Source of the DNA: Vespula vulgaris
Taxonomy: Eukaryota > Arthropoda > Insecta > Hymenoptera > Vespidae
DNA length: 64,000 nucleotides
Direction of reading: 5' to 3'
Assembly (NCBI RefSeq): GCF_905475345.1
Contig: NC_066601.1
Span: forward strand, 4,381,501 to 4,445,500
Shown in pieces: positions 13,346 to 24,937 of this stretch (positions within the stretch are counted from its first letter, which is position 1; the number at the start of each line of letters is the position of its first letter). Below the pieces are notes generated by a model that saw nothing but the letters and a program-made list of their open reading frames with translations, did not search any database and was not told the DNA's origin. Position numbers and translations under genes: made by a program.

Positions 13346-15786
13346 TCATGATGCAGAAAAAAACTGTTGGAGTCGTTGTACCGTTCTGCGATCGAGAGCA
13401 CATAAATCAAAATCAAATGTTTTCTTAGTTATTTCATATTGTCCTGTTTCTTCTATTACCTGAACAACTCTCTGTAATTCTTGATTATCCTGTAATGTCA
13501 TTATTTTGTGCTGTAAATCCTTCAACTGTGACACATAATCTTCGTTAAATATTGGAGGTTCCCCAATGTCTGACTCTACCAAAGGACAATTTGTAGAGTC
13601 CGGAGCTACCTGCTCGCCGTCGGTTTCTCCTTCCTTCTTAATTGTTAATAATTCTCCCATATGACGGTCTTCCTTCTCTTTTACCGCGTGAATAGAATCG
13701 ACATCCACTACAACCGGTGATTGGCTGGAAGATACTGGTTCCAATAATGGAGAAGTCGAATGACTTCTATCCTTTTCTCTTTTAAAAGTATGTTCGTCGT
13801 CACCCTTACTTTCACTTCTTCGTTTTCTTTTCCTGTTTTCTCGTTCTTCTCCCCTATTTCCTTTTGGTTTTTCCCTCTTATTACGATCACTCTTTTCTTT
13901 CTTTATTTCAATTACGGGTGGTGGCGAGGGCGGTCTTACTGCTTCCATTGGAAGAGTCAAAGGAGCTGTATCATCCAATTCCTTTTTTATATTCAATACT
14001 GGTTTCGTTTCAACAAAGGAATCATCGTCTACGGAAGGTGCCGAATCACTGCTATCTCTTTCTGGCATATTTGCAAAGAGCATCGAAAGAGGATTCGACG
14101 AGGCTGGCAAATTATTTTGTTTTTCCCCAGACGATTTAGATTTTTCTCGTTTTTCCTTCTTCTCTCTTTCCCTACTACTATCTCTCTTTTCCTTCTTGTC
14201 TTTTTTCTTATGCTTATGTTTCGTTCTGTCCTTATCACTTTTATTTTCCTTAACTTTCTCATATTTTTCTTTATCCACTTTTTCCACCTTTATTAATTTT
14301 TCATCTTTAATCTTGTCACTTTCTTTAACAAGCTTAGGAGACTTTCGGCCATCTTTCACCGATTTATAATCCTGAGTTTTCTCCTTCTCTTTTTCTGCCT
14401 TTTCCAATTTTTTATCGTTTATTTTTTGAGCTTCCTTAATACTAGAACGTTCACCTTCTTTGTATTTCTCCTTTTTCTCTTTGTAGGCTTCCTCCTTGTA
14501 TTTCTTTTTATCTTTCTTTTTTTCAGTCTTATTTATATCCAACGAACCTTTAGAACCATCTCTTGTCTTATCCTTATCTCTTTCTTTTTCCTTTTCTTTC
14601 TCCTTTTCTTTTTCCTTTTCCTTTTCCCTTTCTTTTTCTTGAACAGATCTTTTTATATCTTTCTCCTTAGACTTTGGAGATGGAGCCCGTTTTATAGAAG
14701 AAGAGGGTGAAGGACTACGGGGCCTTTTTATGGGAGGGGGAGAAGGTCGTTTACTAGTAGGACTCGAATAACCTTTACTTCCAGGACTAGGAGGTCTTTT
14801 AGACTTCTCTTTGCTTCTATTTTTTTCTTTAGAAGGATCTTTTATCTTTTTATCCTTTTTTTCTTCCGTTTTGTCTTTCTTTATTTCCTTATGCGGACTC
14901 TCTTTATTTTTTGTAATTTTATCTACTTTGTCAATTTTTTCAGATATGCCTATAGGTTTTATGGTACTACTTTTTTCTGATTGTGTAACTTTCTTACTTT
15001 CTGGAGAAATTTTTGCTGTTTTTATGGGAGGACCAAACAATTCAGCGAATGAATTAGATGTCTTGGATTCTACCAGACGATGCTTCTTTGGCTCGCCCAC
15101 GGATAACTTTGGTTTACCAACCATAACGGGAGTTTTTATCTCGCCTCTGTCTGACGTACTCTCCGTACTGGATATTATGATCTAAAAATTAAAAAAGAAT
15201 ATATATATATTTTTTTTTTTTAATAACATATCATATACATTAGTACTTGTAGAATTTTCAGAATTTTCATTAGGGAGAAAGAGACTGTTCAATATACTTA
15301 CGCCACCTCCTCTTAAAAGCTTTCTACGAAATTCTTCTGATGGATTATTAATTATTTCATTATGACGTATAACTTTATTAATAATTCTTCCTCTAGGTTG
15401 TAAACTAAGCTTATAAAGAATTTGAAATCTTTTGGGTTCATCCTTATTTTTTAAATAGATGTGAATTGGAATCAAGAATCCTGCGTATCCTGATTCTTTT
15501 ACCACGTAAGGCGGCTCTTTTATTACTCTTTTAGGTTTTGCGAATGTTTCATGTAATTGAAATACAACTAAAAATTAACAAATAACAGTATGTAAGAGAA
15601 AAGTTTAGAATATTCGCAGAGATTCATCTGTATACAAGGAGAGTTACCTTTCTCAACGTAGTGATGTATGTCTGCGTTGTCAACTCCTCGTACAAAAACT
15701 TCCCAATCATGAGTAAAACCTTCAGGAGTGGTACGCTCACGTAATACTGATGAATGTCCACATTCCAGTGTAAGTCGAATTGCCAT
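13346..15786 (-). CDS. ear: ENL/AF9-related YEATS-domain elongation factor
   Basis: Homologue of human MLLT1/MLLT3, the acyl-lysine reader that ties P-TEFb/super elongation complex and DOT1L to chromatin. Minus-strand exons: 15786-15648, 15567-15302, 15181-13346, 746 residues. Residues 1-135 are the YEATS domain: EGFTHDWEVFVRGVDN, then ESGYAGFLIPIHIYLKN (the aromatic-cage region around GYAGF) and NNPSEEFRRKLLRGGG. The middle 480 residues, all in one large exon, are a low-complexity Lys/Glu/Ser/Pro region with many KEK and RSPSP runs. The last about 65 residues are the AF9 homology domain, with DLQHKIMTLQDN and TFDFDLCALDRRTVQRLQQF, matching the human FDFDLCSLD signature. This is the AF4/DOT1L docking site. 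The start is the ATG that opens exon 1. The locus is divergent from the BLOC-1 gene. Confidence 0.95.
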
Positions 15787-16229
15787 TCTCTCTTAGAGAA
15801 AATTTGAAATGTTTATTTTACAAAGAAAAATAAGAAAAGCGAAAGGGGAAACTTAATGTTGCACAAAATCACAAAATCCCATTACATTTTCGTATATCTT
15901 CAAAAATGTGACTGAAAGTGCTTTCAAGCATTCGTTATTGAAAATATTCAATGAACATGTGTAATGATACGAAGCATTGCGCGCCAACTTATATCAGACG
16001 CATACGCAATGACAGTACTTCTTTGCTAATTTTCATGAGCACAAAATGTTGAAGCATTGTGCGGTTAAGAATTATATTCTATGAAAAAATATTGATCGTC
16101 AAATGAGACGATCATAATTCACTTTTTAGCTCTTTTGAATCATTTGTTTCACTTATCGGCATTCACACAAATCTCATAATTCTTTTTTCTACATTACTTT
16201 CAGTCCGACTATCAACAGGTCAACCGAAC

Positions 16230-16300
16230 GCCATCGAAAACTGGACGCCATCATCGCTATCCCGTAAAATAAAAGTAAAAGAAACTGAAACCAACGCCAT
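16230..16300. promoter_or_regulatory. Cluster of GCCAT (YY1/Pho-type) motifs
   Basis: GCCAT at 16230-16234, 16247-16251 and 16296-16300, each with RRC in front so that the reverse strand reads TGGCGYY. GCCAT is the YY1/Pleiohomeotic core. The placement midway between two divergent housekeeping genes suits promoter elements, but factor identity is inference. Confidence 0.4.
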
Positions 16301-16988
16301 CTGAAGATGGAAGTAACGTTCAAATAGACCATTCGTCGTCTGGTGCCGAGGGGCGAGAGGGGATGTGATTAATTTTACTATAGGTGAAACTTTCAACTAT
16401 TTTCACATTTTAAATTAATAACTCGAATAAGAAAAATAACTTCTACAATTTGGTAATTATGAATAACAAACTTGATTTCTTACCTGTTATCAAAAATCCT
16501 TTTTTTTATATTCAAAGATCTGCAGATACATACATATTCAACTTAAACACTTTGTACGTTTTTTGGTTAACGTTGTTTACAAACAACTTTGTCAACTAAC
16601 AGTGCTTAATAATAACCAGTAACTACCTCTCCAGTAGTCCAACTAGAAATGAATAATACCTAAGAAACGGCATAGCTTATACACAGCCATCTCTGCTTTT
16701 TCTTGATCTTCTATTAGTACTTTTGTTTTTGTACTAAAAAAAAAAAGACAGAATACACTAGATTAACTTTTCTGTGATCAACAGTTTTAACAATATAAAA
16801 TGTATTAGTAAGTCATTTGTAAGTCAAATTATTTTACATATGGACGGTAATATCTGATAGTGATAAATGAAAAGTATTTAAATAACGTAATAGTAACTTT
16901 TGTAATTATATCAATATAATCGCTTGTATGGTAACACGAGTAATTCAATAATTATATAAATTAAATAATTAAAGCATTTATGCATATT

Positions 16989-17058
16989 TTTATATATATG
17001 TGTATATAAATATATGTATATATATATATATGTATGTATGTATGTATATATATATGTA
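16989..17058. repeat. TA/TATG microsatellite
   Basis: TA and TATG units directly upstream of the Blos1 start codon, probably in its promoter or leader. Confidence 0.9.
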
Positions 17059-17123
17059 TATGTACGTATAAATATGTATCTGTAACATGGGCATAGAACA
17101 TTCGAGAGAAAAAAAAATCAAAC

Positions 17124-17739
17124 ATGTTATCATCAATTGTCAAGGAACATCAAAGTAAACAAGCAGCAAGAAAAGAAAGGCAAGGTACTATCCTTCATTT
17201 GATATATTATTTTAATGCTTTCTTGTTACAACGTAAAAAAAAATATTTTGAAATATTATTTTTTACAGAACAGAAACGTAAGGAAGCTGTTCAAGCTGCT
17301 AGCAATTTAACTCAAGCACTCGTAGATCATTTGAATGTTGGGTAACTATTACATCCAGATCTACATATATAACCTATTATATTTTACATATATAACCTAT
17401 TATATATATTGTACAATTTATATCTAGGGTAGCACAGGCATATTTAAATCAAAAGAAGCTTGATGCTGAAGCCAAACAATTACAACATAGTGCAACTAAT
17501 TTTGCTAAACAGACACAATCCTGGTTGAATTTAATAGAATCATTTTCAAGTGCTTTGAAAGAAATTGGCGATGTAGAAAATTGGGCTCGAAGTATAGAAG
17601 GAGATATGAGAACGATTGCCACTGCCTTGGAATATTCTTATAAAGGTATGATTGTCATAGAGCTACCTATGTTCTAATTAATTGAATTTTATCATTCTTT
17701 ATAGCTACACAAGAAACTCAATCTGCAGGATCATCTTAA
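17124..17739 (+). CDS. Blos1: BLOC-1 subunit 1 (BLOS1/GCN5L1)
   Basis: Subunit of BLOC-1 and BORC, cytosolic complexes that act in lysosome-related organelle biogenesis (insect pigment granules) and lysosome positioning. Exons are 17124-17184, 17269-17341, 17428-17645, 17705-17739, phases agree, 128 residues against 125 in human. The start gives MLSSIVKEHQSKQAARKERQ, matching the family N-terminus. The signatures ALVDHLNVGVAQAYLNQKKL and LKEIGDVENWARSIEGDMRT are almost unchanged from vertebrates. The whole protein is a helical coiled coil. The first intron is 84 bp. The next gene starts 640 bp downstream on the same strand. A 20-bp direct repeat (ACATATATAACCTATTATAT) occurs twice in intron 2. 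Confidence 0.97.
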
Positions 17740-17851
17740 AGGCATGAATCTAAAATTGCCTCAGTTTTACGAATTTACAAGAGATAGAACACGATTTTCT
17801 GTTCCCCTTATATAACAAGCTGTAAATTATTTATATATTATTATTTATGTA

Positions 17852-17857
17852 AATAAA
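17852..17857 (+). terminator. Poly(A) signal of Blos1
   Basis: AATAAA 113 nt after the stop codon. Confidence 0.7.
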
Positions 17858-18379
17858 GTGATTAATTCTTGTTCCTAAGTAGTTACATTATGGTGAGTAT
17901 TGATGAAATACAAGTTAAATCGTTTACATTTCAACGAATAACAAGCTTAGTAGACCATTTGATGTAATGAGTAAGTTTCATTTCGTTTGTATGTAATTTG
18001 TGAAACGTATATGATGTTATTAACAGCAAATTATCGATCTGTAATTAATTTTCGTTATATTTTATAATATAGCTCAATAAGATTACTTCGATCTTGGCCA
18101 ATCAGCTCAAACCACTAATAAGCATCTGCCCTAATTTTGTCCAGAGATTTAATCGCGTAAGAAATGCTATAATATTTTTTAACGCTGATTGAGTATGAGC
18201 TAACATCATTATTAAAGGTTGATATTCATGTCGGAATAACAACTAAAAGATAGATATTGTAAATGCAGTTTAAGTTCATTTTATATCATTCGATTGCTTC
18301 CGTTACGCGCCAGAATATTAGAGTCATTTACGCGTGTTAGGTGATTATAAGAGATTAGAGAAATAATATACATTAAAAA
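17858..18379. other. Spacer and promoter of RnrL
   Basis: About 520 bp between the Blos1 poly(A) signal and the RnrL start. AT-rich, no coding sequence; presumed RnrL promoter and leader, with no element I can name. Confidence 0.5.
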
Positions 18380-21300
18380 ATGATTGGATCAACGAAATTG
18401 CATGTAATAAAACGAGGTAAGTAGAAGTATTGAAAAAAAAATATTGAATTAACATTGTTGCAAGACAATTGATATCTAATTATAATTTAAAATATATTTT
18501 TGTTTTATAAAGGCGGGCGTATAGAAGATGTACATTTTGATAAAATAACATCTAGAATCAAAAAATTATGTTTTGGATTAGATATGGAATATGTTGATCC
18601 TGTAAGTAAAAACTATAAATAAAATCGTAATTATTTCTTTATAGAGATTCTCAAAAATTATTTATGCTATTATTTATTGATATTTTATTTACAATAAGCG
18701 TGATAAATAATTTTGTTATTATTTATAGTATGCAGTTACTATTCAAGTTATAAATGGTTTATATGCCGGTATATCTACTGTGGAATTAGACAACCTTGTA
18801 GCTGAAACTGCAGCAACTATGAGTATTAAGCATCCAGATTATGCTTCATTAGCTGCTAGAGTTGCAGTGTCCAATCTTCACAAAGAAACTAAAAAAAACT
18901 TTAGTGGTATATATAAAATACTTAACAGAATTATATGTAATTATTATTTCAATAATTTTTATATGCAAATCTTTGATTTTACAGAGGTAATATCTGATTT
19001 GTATCATGCAAAAAACAAGCGCACAGGTAAAAGTCTTTCTTTGATCTCTGAAAAATACTTTGACATTATCCAGAGAAATGCTGAAAAATTAAATCATTCC
19101 ATAATTCATGATAGAGATTATTCTTACAATTATGTTGGTTTTAAAACTCTTGAAAAAAATTATTTACTTAAAATTGATGGGAAAATTGTTGAAAGGCCAC
19201 AGTGTATGTTAATGAGAGTAGCTGTTGGAATTCATGGTGAAGACATTGATAAAGTTATTGAAACATATAATTTCTTATCAGAACATTATTTTATACATGC
19301 ATCCCCGACTCTTTTTACTGCATGTACTGGGAAACAACAAATGTCAAGGTATGCTTATAGATAATTATTTCTTGATGATACATCTTCTTACTGAACATAT
19401 TCTTTACTCCAAACTAGTAGACTATGATAAAATGTTTGTTTTAGTTGTTTTTCATTAACAATGGCTTCAGACAGTATAGAAGGAATTTGTGATACTTTAA
19501 CAAGATGTGCATTAATCAGTAAATCTGGAGGTGGTATTGGATTAAATGTTCACTGTATCAGAGCAAGTGGTACGCGAATAATTGGTACACTTGGAGTGTC
19601 CAATGGTTTAGTTCCTATGTTAAAAGTTTATAATAATACAGCTGAATATGTTTATCAGGGTGGAAACAAAAGACCAGGAGCATTTACTATTTATGTAGAA
19701 CCTTGGCACTCTGATATATTTGAATTTTTAAGTTTGAAAAAAAATACTGGTAATTAAATTCTATTGTCCTTATAAATTTTATATTAGCACATTAATATAA
19801 CAGATGTTAAAATACATTAGATCAATTTTAATTATGTTTAGGAAAGGAAGAAAATCGAGCCAAAGATATATCTTATGCTTTATGGATACCAGACCTCTTT
19901 ATGAAACGTGTTTTAGACGATGACACTTGGTCTTTAATGTGTCCTCGTCAATCTTCTGGATTGGCTGAGGTTTGGGGAGAAGAGTTTGAAAATTTATATA
20001 CCAAGTAAGCTATGTTACGATTTATAGTTATCTATATTTTTATGAGAAATTCAATTGTAATTTATTTTTAAAATCGTGGCTAATTTTTAAGGTATGAAAA
20101 GGAAGGTCATTACAATCGAAAAATTAAAGCAAGAGAATTATGGTCAGCCATTCTTCTATCACAAGAAGAAACTGGCGGTCCGTATATGCTTTATAAAGAC
20201 CACTGCAATCGCAAATCAAATCAACAAAATGTAGGAACCATTCAAAATAGTAATTTATGTACCGAAATTGTCCAATATTCGAGCTCTGATGAAGCTGCTG
20301 TGTGCAATTTAGCTTCTATTGCTGTTAACATGTTTGTGAATACTAATGAAAAAAGATTTGATTTTGAAAAACTTAAAGAAATTACGAAAGTTGTTGCCCG
20401 TAATTTAGATACGATTATAGATATTAATCAATATCCAATTCCACAAGCAAAAATATCGAATCTTAGACATCGACCCATTGGTAAATTGTATGATCTAAAA
20501 ATAATACAAAATGATATAAAACATTTATTAACACGTTATTTTTTTTCGATAGGTATCGGTATACAAGGATTAGCTGATGCATTTATTTTAATGCGTTTTC
20601 CATTTGAAAGTGAAGAAGCTCAAAAGCTTAATATACAGATTTTCGAAACGCTCTACTATGGGGCGTTAGAAGCTAGTTGCGAATTGGCTGAAAAAAAAGG
20701 AACCTATGAAACGTATGAAGGCAGTCCTGTTAGTAAAGGCGTAAGTTATCGATCATAAACAATTTCTAGTCCTTATCATTTTATTTATAAAGTACTTCAT
20801 TGTAAATATTCTTTCATATACAGATTCTGCAATATGATATGTGGAATGCCACACCAACAGATTTATGGGACTGGAATAAATTAAAAGAAAAAATTGCTAA
20901 ATTTGGTATAAGAAATTCATTGTTAATTGCGTTAATGCCAACATCATCTACTGCTCAAATTCTAGGAAATAACGAGTCTATAGAGCCATATAAAAGCAAC
21001 ATATATTTAAAACGCGTTTCATCGGAAGAATATCAAGTCGTTAATCCGCATTTATTAAGAGAACTTACAAAATTAAAACTTTGGAATGAACAAATGAAAA
21101 ATGAAATCACAGCTAATAATGGTTCTGTTCAGGCAAGTTGTCTTTTCTTGCTCGCATTCTATATTTTTTATTATTCTGTATTCCCTTTTTGTATGATTAA
21201 GCTTATAATGGGAATATTTTATAGAATATCGAACGCATTCCGACAAATATAAAATTACTTTATAAAACTGTATGGGAAATTCCACAAAGAATTATTCTTA

Positions 21301-22019
21301 AAATGGCAGCCGATCGTGGACCTTTCATCGATCAATCACAATCTTTAAATGTTCATATGACCAAAGTAACATTGGATAAACTCACGTCAATGCATTTCTA
21401 TGGATGGAGAATGGTAAACTAAATAATACCTAAATAATCAATGAATATTTCATGTTAAATTAATGACAATGAAATTATTTTCGCTGGCTTAACTGGTGAT
21501 GTTTGTTCAATGGGACGTTACGTAGAAACCCTAATCTTACTGATTAAGGGTCTCAGGTTTATCTTTCGCTTATATTTACATATTCATAACGTAAAAGAAT
21601 ACGCATGAATATAGAACGATAAGATAAGCTGTATAGAGTTCACTTTCTAAATAATGATAAACAGCAAAGATGCATTGCAAGAGATAATATTCTGGACTTC
21701 GCCGGGAAGAATGAAAATATTTCACTAGATATGATAAATATTCTTAATGTAAAAAAAAAAAAATGTTATATGTTGAACATAATAAAAATAATGATTTCTT
21801 TTTTAGGGTTTAAAAACTGGTATGTATTGTTTACGAACAGAATCAGAAACGAATGGACTTAAGCCCGTTAATAAAACAAAACTACGCCGACTCGTAAATG
21901 CAAAAGAACAAGATAAGGAAACACAAACTGAAAAGGAAAACGATCACGACAATGAAACTGATTCCAAATTTATGTGCTCTCTTAAAAATGGAGATGCTTG
22001 TTTTTCTTGTGGATCATAA
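18380..22019 (+). CDS. RnrL: Ribonucleoside-diphosphate reductase large subunit
   Basis: Class I ribonucleotide reductase R1 subunit, which reduces NDPs to dNDPs with the R2 radical subunit. Eleven exons: 18380-18416, 18513-18601, 18729-18906, 18985-19348, 19445-19749, 19842-20004, 20092-20480, 20553-20740, 20824-21132, 21225-21413, 21807-22019; 807 residues (human 792). Residues 1-95 are the ATP-cone that senses ATP/dATP. Active-site Cys224 (SCFS) and Cys450 (AVCNLAS) form the reducible pair; Cys435 in NLCTEI is the thiyl-radical residue with Asn433 and Glu437. The 15-residue spacing of 435 and 450 is that of the human enzyme. MPTSSTAQILGNNESIEPY is the conserved core. The C-terminal shuttle cysteines are Cys802 and Cys805 in ACFSCGS. 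The region before them is a variable Lys/Glu-rich linker. Intron 9 is GC-AG. Confidence 0.98.
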
Positions 22020-22068
22020 TTGATTCAATGAAGTAAACATATTTCTAAGTATCGCAATCCAAATAACA

Positions 22069-22074
22069 AATAAA
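22069..22074 (+). terminator. Poly(A) signal of RnrL
   Basis: AATAAA 50 nt after the stop codon. Confidence 0.6.
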
Positions 22075-22673
22075 AAAATAAGATATTTTGTTTATTTTTT
22101 TAAGAAAAAAAAAAATGGAACAGTATTGATTGAACTTTAGTTTTTTATATATATTCATATATTCATATTTTAATAATAAAGAATTTTATTATATATTATT
22201 GTGAAATTGATAATTTATAAAAAACCACGAACAAATTGGCAATATTGTATAAAAAATATTTTTCTAAGTATCCTACGTTTGTTATAATTTTAAGTATATG
22301 AAATAGTTTTGTCGTCGGTATTAATTCAACCAATCAGGACGAATCTTTATACACATGTGATAATTGAAGCCCGCCATTTAAAAACCAGCCTTGTTGTTAC
22401 ATTTTTTGCCGGCTTCATATTGCTTATATCGTACGGTTGCGTTTCACTTAACCTTACTTTTTGAGTGATGTATGTATAGCTTAACGAGAAAACATTTTAT
22501 ATAATCGTGACATCTAAATAGTGAAATATGATATAAAAATAATATATATTTTTAGGTGAATATAAATGTAAAGATATCCTCCATATTGTATTCATCGTTT
22601 GTTATATTTTAATCGCAAGTGATTATCATTGATAAACAAGTACCTTCATTAATTTAAGCATATAAGTTGCATT
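22075..22673. other. Spacer and promoter of SF3B4
   Basis: 600 bp without coding sequence. A less AT-rich patch at 22365-22470, including GCCGGC-like and CGTACGG sequences, is the likely promoter of SF3B4; no canonical element is identified. Confidence 0.45.
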
Positions 22674-24280
22674 ATGGCAGCAGGTCCGATAGCAGAGCGT
22701 AATCAAGGTAATATATTATTACAATCACAATTTAATATTATCATTTCGAATGAAAAACTTTGAACGAAAAAATTATATAAAATCATGTAATTTGTGGTCT
22801 ATTGGCTATACGATTTTTTAATGCTTTTTCTAAACATTATTTTTTTTTTAATAAATTTTTTCTAAATCCCTTTTTTTCAATATGTTGTCATTTATATTCT
22901 ACATATTTATAGACGCTACAATCTATGTGGGAGGACTAGACGACAAAGTTACAGAATCTTTGATGTGGGAATTATTTGTCCAATCTGGTCCAGTGGGTAA
23001 GCCTAAATATAATAGTTAATTTATTTATTGCTATTACTTAACATAATTACAAAGAATGGTTTGTTTTAGTAAATGTACATATGCCAAAGGATAGAGTAAC
23101 ACAAATGCATCAAGGTTATGGATTCGTCGAATTTATGGGAGAAGAAGATGCGGATTATGCTATTAAAATTATGAATATGATAAAATTATATGGTAAACCA
23201 ATCAGAGTCAATAAAGCAAGTGCTCATCAGAAGAATCTGGACGTTGGAGCCAATATCTTTATCGGTAATCTAGATCCTGAGGTAGATGAGAAGTTATTAT
23301 ACGATACGTTCAGTGCATTTGGTGTTATCCTTCAGACTCCAAAAGTATGTATAATAAGAAGTTTAATGAGTGAAGTTCAACTGTGTAAATTAAAAAAAAA
23401 AAAATCTATTCTCATCTATTCTATTTCATTACAGATAATGAGAGATCCAGAGACTGGAAATTCAAAGGGATTTGCATTCATTAATTTTGCTTCTTTTGAT
23501 GCATCCGATGCTAGTATAGAAGCAATGAACGGGCAGTATCTTTGCAATAGACCAATATCCGTGTCATATGCATTTAAACGTGACGCGAAAGGCGAGAGGC
23601 ATGGAAGTGCAGCAGAGAGACTTTTGGCAGCGCAAAATCCTTTGAGTCAAGCGGACAGACCGCATCAATTGTTCGCCGATGCTCCACCTTTGGCACCACC
23701 ACCGATGCCAAATTCGACCGCGGTGGCTCATCAAGCGGCTCATCATCCTCAACATCACGTAATGCATCACGGAATGGTGGTACCTCCACCACCACCACCG
23801 GCTACACCGGGTCCACCTATGGGACATCCTCCACCACCACCTGTACCACCACCACCTTCCAGTGGATTTCCACCTGCGAGCATACCACCTCCGCCGTTAC
23901 CTCCGATGTCAATGGCTACTCATCCACCTTTACCACCTGGAATGCCACCACCTTTGCCACCTATGCCCGTACCGACTTCTCAAGCTCAGCAAGCACAAAC
24001 GAGAATGATGGCACCACCGCCACCTCACTGGGCCGGTGGAGCACCACCGCAAGGCCAATTTCCACCTCCTCCACCTCCGGCATCAAGCGGCGGACCACCG
24101 CCACAATTTGGACAATTCCAACCTTCACCGCCTCGACCTCCACCAGGCTGGAGACATCCACCGCCACCTCCCGTGTCTCAAGGTGGCCCTCCACCACCGC
24201 CACCACCGCAATTTAGGCCACCGTTCCCTCCGCGAGGGCCACCACCGCCGCCGCCACCTCACGATGCCACCCAGTATTAA
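22674..24280 (+). CDS. SF3B4: Splicing factor 3B subunit 4 (SAP49)
   Basis: U2 snRNP component that contacts pre-mRNA near the branch point within SF3b. Exons 22674-22707, 22913-22996, 23070-23344, 23435-24280, phases agree, 412 residues. RRM1 is residues 12-92 (RNP2 IYVGGL, RNP1 QGYGFVEF) and RRM2 residues 100-180 (RNP2 IFIGNL, RNP1 KGFAFINF). The stretch GERHGSAAERLLAAQNPLSQ and the following ADRPHQLFADAPP are identical to the vertebrate protein. The C-terminal 200 residues are Pro/Gly/His/Met-rich, typical of this factor; their GC-rich codons make long antisense ORFs that are shadows. The start ATG gives MAAGPIAERNQDATIYVGGL, as expected. The 90-nt intron 3 is in frame and free of stops. 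Confidence 0.97.
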
Positions 24281-24416
24281 TCTTATATATTTCTAGTTCA
24301 ACCTGCAGCACGTATCTCGTGGAAAAATGTACTACGTACATACTACAATCGGTCCTTAAAACATTTTTATATTTGAGAACCGACTCGAAGAGAATTATTT
24401 TACATGGGAATAATAG

Positions 24417-24422
24417 AATAAA
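24417..24422 (+). terminator. Poly(A) signal of SF3B4
   Basis: AATAAA 137 nt after the stop codon. Confidence 0.65.
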
Positions 24423-24856
24423 TTTTGAAAAATATGGATTCGTATGAGCGTTCATAATGCAAGAGCTCGTGTGTGGCCAATAATTCTGATAAAGTACAGA
24501 TAAGGGTCTTTTAACGTTGACTCTGCTGTAATATCGACCGGTTTTACTATACTAGAATAAGGATATACCGTACTCGTTCTATCGATCGTTTCGAGTCTGT
24601 CCAAGCAAGTCGATGAAAACATTCAGCGGATCATCGGCTCACTGTACGTTGGTTACTACACGAGTTGCGCCGTGAAACTTAAAAATTCCGTTCGTCGAAA
24701 GGTCGACAGAAGCGTTTAAAGTTTCGTTTCACCGATTTCGTTGTCCTCGTGATCGATGAAATTGTGATTGTTGCGTTTCATGAATGCAAACAAGAGTAAA
24801 AAAGAAATTTTGCAATTAATCGTTTGAACAGAAAGATTGATTCGACAGATTGAGAG

Positions 24857-24937
24857 ATGAGTGTCACTTGTATTATCAATTTCATTAGAAATATGGAAGA
24901 CAATAAGATAACAGGCAAGATCGTTTTAATTGTATAA
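24857..24937 (+). CDS. Upstream ORF overlapping the start of the next gene
   Basis: A 26-codon ORF (MSVTCIINFIRNMEDNKITG at its start) whose TAA at 24935-24937 shares its last A with the ATG of the following gene (TAATG). If the leader is unspliced here, ribosomes would terminate exactly on the main start. The peptide is not recognised. It may be purely regulatory. Confidence 0.35.
   Translation: MSVTCIINFIRNMEDNKITGKIVLIV

Larger units (their letters stand above)
15787..17123. other. Divergent promoter region between ear and Blos1
   Basis: 1.3 kb between two outward-facing genes. It holds three GCCAT motifs within about 70 bp (16230-16300) in a less AT-rich block, and a TA/TG-rich microsatellite just before the Blos1 start. 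No coding sequence seen. The promoters of both genes should be here, but no clear TATA box or initiator was found. Confidence 0.6.

Noticed and set aside
13760..14296. 178-codon open frame antisense to ear
   Set aside because: Complement of the Lys/Glu-rich low-complexity exon, which yields Phe/Leu/Ser-rich frames without stops.
23564..24206. Several antisense frames under SF3B4
   Set aside because: Complement of proline codons (CCA/CCG) gives Trp/Val/Glu frames; shadows of the real exon.
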